8,043 bases of DNA from a bacterium (GTDB lineage Bacteria > Desulfobacterota > Anaeroferrophillalia > Anaeroferrophillales > Anaeroferrophillaceae), in NCBI GenBank assembly GCA_029940125.1, contig JAOZRP010000086.1:1-8043 (forward strand). Reading direction: 5' to 3'. The position numbers were made by a program, and so were the translations under genes. The notes beneath the pieces are model-generated. The model was not told where the DNA came from and ran no database searches. It was given only the letters and a program-made list of their open reading frames with translations. This document shows, in pieces, positions 6,309 to 8,043 of the stretch (position 1 is its first letter; each line of letters opens with the position of its first letter).

Positions 6309-7106
6309 CTACTGGTACGTGGTTTCTTCCAGGATCACCTCATAACGATAGCCGGCGCCAAAATCCTTCTGCCGGTGCAGAATTCCTTCAGCCAGCACGA
6401 CATCACCAACTTTCGGCGCACTCTGGGAAGTGGTTGTCAAGTCGTAGGTTCCCTTGGCCGCGTCGCCGGTGCCGTCCTGCAGGTGAACCCAGTTTCTTTT
6501 CATGATATTTTTGGAGACCTTCACCACTTTCCCCCGCACCAGCACCTTTTTCCCATCGAGTTTATCTTTCCGGGCATACAGTTCGCTGATGGTGTACGCA
6601 TTGTCTCCTTTGGCTTTTTCAATCGCCACCACCGCCGCTTTTTCCAGGGACGGGGTGCCGCTGTGAGGCATCTTTCCGGCTGCCATTTCCGGCGGCAGGG
6701 GACATTTCCCCGGAGCACAGTCTTTTCCCATCTCGGCTTTAGCCATATGGGGCGCCGAAGCACCAGCCGGACCGGATGAAAAAATAATCCGGTCGAAAGT
6801 CCTTTTCAGGGTATTACTGGTAAAGCCTGCCATTTCTATGCCCGGCGACAGATCCACCACCTGGCCGACACTCACTTTCATCGGTGGCGTCGCCACCCAC
6901 AGCTTTTCCTTGCCGGTATCCAGCTGCACGTACGTATAACCGCCGCTGTCCATGGTTTCCAGCACCTTGCCGTGAATGGGCGGTTCCGCCTGCCGGCCAG
7001 ACTGCCCGTGGGCGGCCTTTTTAGAAGGGAAGGCCCCGACTGCCAGGGGCAGCAGCAAAATCATGATCAAGACGAAACCCATTTTACCATAAAAAGATAT
7101 TTTCAT
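6309..7106 (-). CDS. Exported NrfJ-like / OB-fold protein with Met-His-Cys-rich linker
   Basis: This 265-residue protein has a clear signal peptide (MKISFYGKMGFVLIMILLL... cleavable near AVGA-F, residues 22-26), so it should act in the periplasm. Residues 44-111 match the NrfJ-like pattern: IHGKVLETMDSGGYTYVQLD (44-63), a K/W-containing centre and FTSNTLKRTFDRIIF (95-109). Residues 170-265 look like a bacterial OB-fold domain: YTISELYARKDKLDGKKVLV (171-190), RGKVVKVS (191-198), NWVHLQDGTG (205-214), then a TYDLTTT strand and FGAGYRYEVILEE. The linker between them (119-148) is rich in Met, His and Cys (H120, M121, M126, C130, C135, M141, M146, H148) and could bind metal. OB domains of this sort are often annotated as DNA-binding, but an exported one more likely binds protein, ligand or metal. 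Start 7106 is chosen because the signal peptide begins there; the longer open frame upstream lacks family-like sequence. Confidence 0.85.
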   Translation of the reverse strand: MKISFYGKMGFVLIMILLLPLAVGAFPSKKAAHGQSGRQAEPPIHGKVLETMDSGGYTYVQLDTGKEKLWVATPPMKVSVGQVVDLSPGIEMAGFTSNTLKRTFDRIIFSSGPAGASAPHMAKAEMGKDCAPGKCPLPPEMAAGKMPHSGTPSLEKAAVVAIEKAKGDNAYTISELYARKDKLDGKKVLVRGKVVKVSKNIMKRNWVHLQDGTGDAAKGTYDLTTTSQSAPKVGDVVLAEGILHRQKDFGAGYRYEVILEETTYQ

Positions 7107-7217
7107 TGTCAACTCGCTTTTCCTGCCTGTTTTCAACCTGTTAGTGCAATTTTCCCGGAAGCGGGACCAGTCAGGCAAACACGACCCCCTCCCTTCAGCC
7201 AATCCAAAACAGGCATG

Positions 7218-7246
7218 AAAATACCCTTTTCCGACTATTATGGCAA
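7218..7246 (-). promoter_or_regulatory. Candidate sigma-70 promoter for the exported OB-fold gene
   Basis: On the minus strand, TTGCCA (plus 7241-7246) is followed after exactly 17 bp by TATTTT (plus 7218-7223). These match the -35 and -10 consensus at 5 of 6 and 4 of 6 positions. Transcription would begin near 7211 and give a leader of about 105 nt. It sits just downstream, on the minus strand, of the hairpin/heptamer repeat. This is motif matching only. Apart from this site and the repeat, I see nothing else convincing in the gap 7107-7361. Confidence 0.35.
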
Positions 7247-7257
7247 GATATTTTGTT

Positions 7258-7327
7258 CCCATCCGGAAACTGCTGTTTCCGGATGGGCAGTCAGCTGTCA
7301 GCCTTTAGTTTTCAGCGGTAAGTCACC
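7258..7327. repeat. Dispersed hairpin plus heptamer-tail repeat, copy B
   Basis: A perfect 13-bp stem, CCCATCCGGAAAC (7258-7270) and GTTTCCGGATGGG (7275-7287), encloses the loop TGCT. It is followed by 7-nt phased units AGCTGTC, AGCCTTT, AGTTTTC, AGCGGTA, AGTCACC (7293-7327), most starting with AG. Copy A at 1601-1660 shows the same stem core and the same heptamer phase. The hairpin may slow transcription leaving the minus-strand lipoprotein gene, but no T run follows on that strand. Confidence 0.7.
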
Positions 7328-7361
7328 GCACATCCTGGCAGATGAAACGCTTCCCAAGCCG

Positions 7362-7838
7362 TCAATAATCCCGGCTGTATTTTTCCCCGTCGCATACTTC
7401 TTCAACTTTTTCGCTGACCAGAACCCCCTTATCCCATACCCTTTTAGTCACTTTATGACAGTTGGTATGCTGGTTGACGGGTCCGGGAATGGTTTCAACG
7501 TAAGTTCCATCACGGTCACGGTAGTCATTATAGGCCTGGTGCTCCCGGTAGCGATAGTCTTCAGGCCGTTGCTGACCGCGGGAGCTCTCCCTGGCAATCT
7601 GCCGGTCTTGGTCAACGGCGTTGCCCAGGATGGCTCCCACCAGGGTTCCCACCCCGGTGCCGATGACCGTCCCCTCGGTGTTTCTGCCAATGGCCTGGCC
7701 GGCCAGCGCTCCAATGCCGGCGCCGATAAGCGCTCCTCGCTGGGTATTGTAGTGGTCAGGGGTTGAGGCACAGGATGCCAGACCAGCCAGAAGAAAAGCC
7801 GCTGCCAGAATATGAATCCACCACTGTTTCTTGTTCAT
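7362..7838 (-). CDS. Glycine-zipper outer-membrane lipoprotein
   Basis: This 158-residue lipoprotein has signal sequence MNKKQWWIHILAAAFLLAG and lipobox L20-A21-S22-C23. Residues 24-25 are Ala-Ser, so there is no inner-membrane retention Asp, and sorting to the outer membrane is expected. Residues 35-73 form a double glycine zipper with GxxxG spacing (G35, G39, G43, G47, G51; G56, G60, G64, G68, G72), as in the glycine-zipper 2TM/SlyB-like and OmpA-like-zipper families. A charged, Tyr/Arg/Asp-rich stretch follows (78-113). A small C-terminal part has two cysteines (C127, C149) that could form a disulfide, around VTKRVWDKGVLVSEKVEEVC. Such proteins influence envelope integrity, but no specific role is established here. 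The start is fixed by the strong Shine-Dalgarno sequence and lipobox. Confidence 0.9.
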   Translation of the reverse strand: MNKKQWWIHILAAAFLLAGLASCASTPDHYNTQRGALIGAGIGALAGQAIGRNTEGTVIGTGVGTLVGAILGNAVDQDRQIARESSRGQQRPEDYRYREHQAYNDYRDRDGTYVETIPGPVNQHTNCHKVTKRVWDKGVLVSEKVEEVCDGEKYSRDY

Positions 7839-7843
7839 GCCAT

Positions 7844-7851
7844 CCTCCTTT
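7844..7851 (-). promoter_or_regulatory. Strong ribosome binding site of the glycine-zipper lipoprotein gene
   Basis: AAAGGAGG on the minus strand lies 5 nt before the ATG at 7836-7838. It is the best Shine-Dalgarno match in the window and fixes the start of the lipoprotein. The other well-placed genes have weaker or no such motif. Confidence 0.8.
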
Positions 7852-8043
7852 CATCGTCATTTATCCCGAAGTCATTGGCTGACCGGTAAATGACCACAGA
7901 TACTGCTTTTAGTTCTTTTTGGAAAATGACGACGGTAGTGGGCAGAAAGTTTACCGCTGAAGGAAGGAAGGGCGGCTGAGCATTAAATATGGGAATAGAA
8001 TACCATCTTTTTCATGTTCATGTTTTATCCGCAAGCTTTATGC
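7852..8043. other. Non-coding upstream region of the lipoprotein gene
   Basis: No convincing gene is visible in these 192 bases. An 8-bp inverted repeat, GTCATTTA (7856-7863) and TAAATGAC (7887-7894), lies close to the ribosome binding site and could be an operator or leader hairpin. I found no well-spaced sigma-70 promoter pair, although one should exist here or just outside the window. Confidence 0.4.

Noticed and set aside
7107..7262. N-terminal extension of the OB-fold protein to ATG 7262
   Set aside because: The extension lacks similarity to a domain and would bury the signal peptide. It also overlaps the candidate promoter and part of the repeat.
6972..7766. Plus-strand open frame of 264 codons across the OB-fold/lipoprotein gap
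   Set aside because: It runs through two minus-strand genes that both have export signals, and through the repeat, with no recognisable domain.
7311..7961. 11-bp inverted match (TTCAGCGGTAA at 7311-7321, complement at 7951-7961) flanking the lipoprotein gene
   Set aside because: It is too short to be meaningful in 8 kb, with no target duplication or transposase, so it is not treated as a transposon end.
1..8043. CRISPR array, tRNA, rRNA, phage or toxin-antitoxin system
   Set aside because: I saw no regularly spaced identical repeats, tRNA-like folds, integrase or paired small genes anywhere in the window.

Overview
The window reads as ordinary chromosomal DNA from a moderately GC-rich Gram-negative bacterium. 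Deltaproteobacteria (Desulfobacterota or Desulfuromonadota type) is the best guess. That rests on the gene mix: an MJ0042-type zinc-ribbon membrane protein, a COG4103-type TerB protein, an exported NrfJ-like/OB-fold protein and a glycine-zipper lipoprotein. No marker gene is present, so the placement is an inference.

Layout. Positions 1-888 hold the wreck of a two-component system. The OmpR-type response regulator has lost its DNA-recognition helix region. The sensor kinase has lost its sensor/HAMP region and phospho-accepting histidine and carries about four frame breaks. The ancestral order was regulator, kinase, methyltransferase with ATGA-type overlaps, and only the SAM-dependent methyltransferase (885-1565) is still intact. 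Positions 1566-1696 are non-coding and hold a perfect 24-bp palindrome, followed by a hairpin with a degenerate heptamer tail. That hairpin-plus-tail unit recurs near 7258. Positions 1697-6261 are a tightly packed plus-strand run: a MATE-family efflux transporter, a TerB-family protein that starts right after the MATE stop codon, a zinc-ribbon/Pro-Glu-linker/single-TM protein, and a large polytopic M48 metallopeptidase with C-terminal TPR repeats.

A perfect 67-bp palindrome (33-bp arms, 1-nt centre) sits at 6236-6302 between converging genes. It supplies the last codons and the stop of the M48 gene and, with an adjacent T7 run, a terminator for the opposing gene. On the minus strand follow an exported NrfJ-like plus OB-fold protein (6309-7106) with a Met/His/Cys-rich linker, a 255-bp intergenic region with a candidate promoter and the second hairpin/heptamer repeat, and a glycine-zipper lipoprotein (7362-7838) with a strong Shine-Dalgarno sequence.

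Functional picture. The plus-strand genes are envelope-oriented (export, membrane proteolysis, membrane-anchored zinc ribbon), and both minus-strand products carry export signals. I see no convincing undescribed defence or mobile system. The most interesting signals are the palindromic repeats and how they were accommodated at gene ends, the coordinated decay of the two-component pair, and the terB/zinc-ribbon/M48 arrangement.
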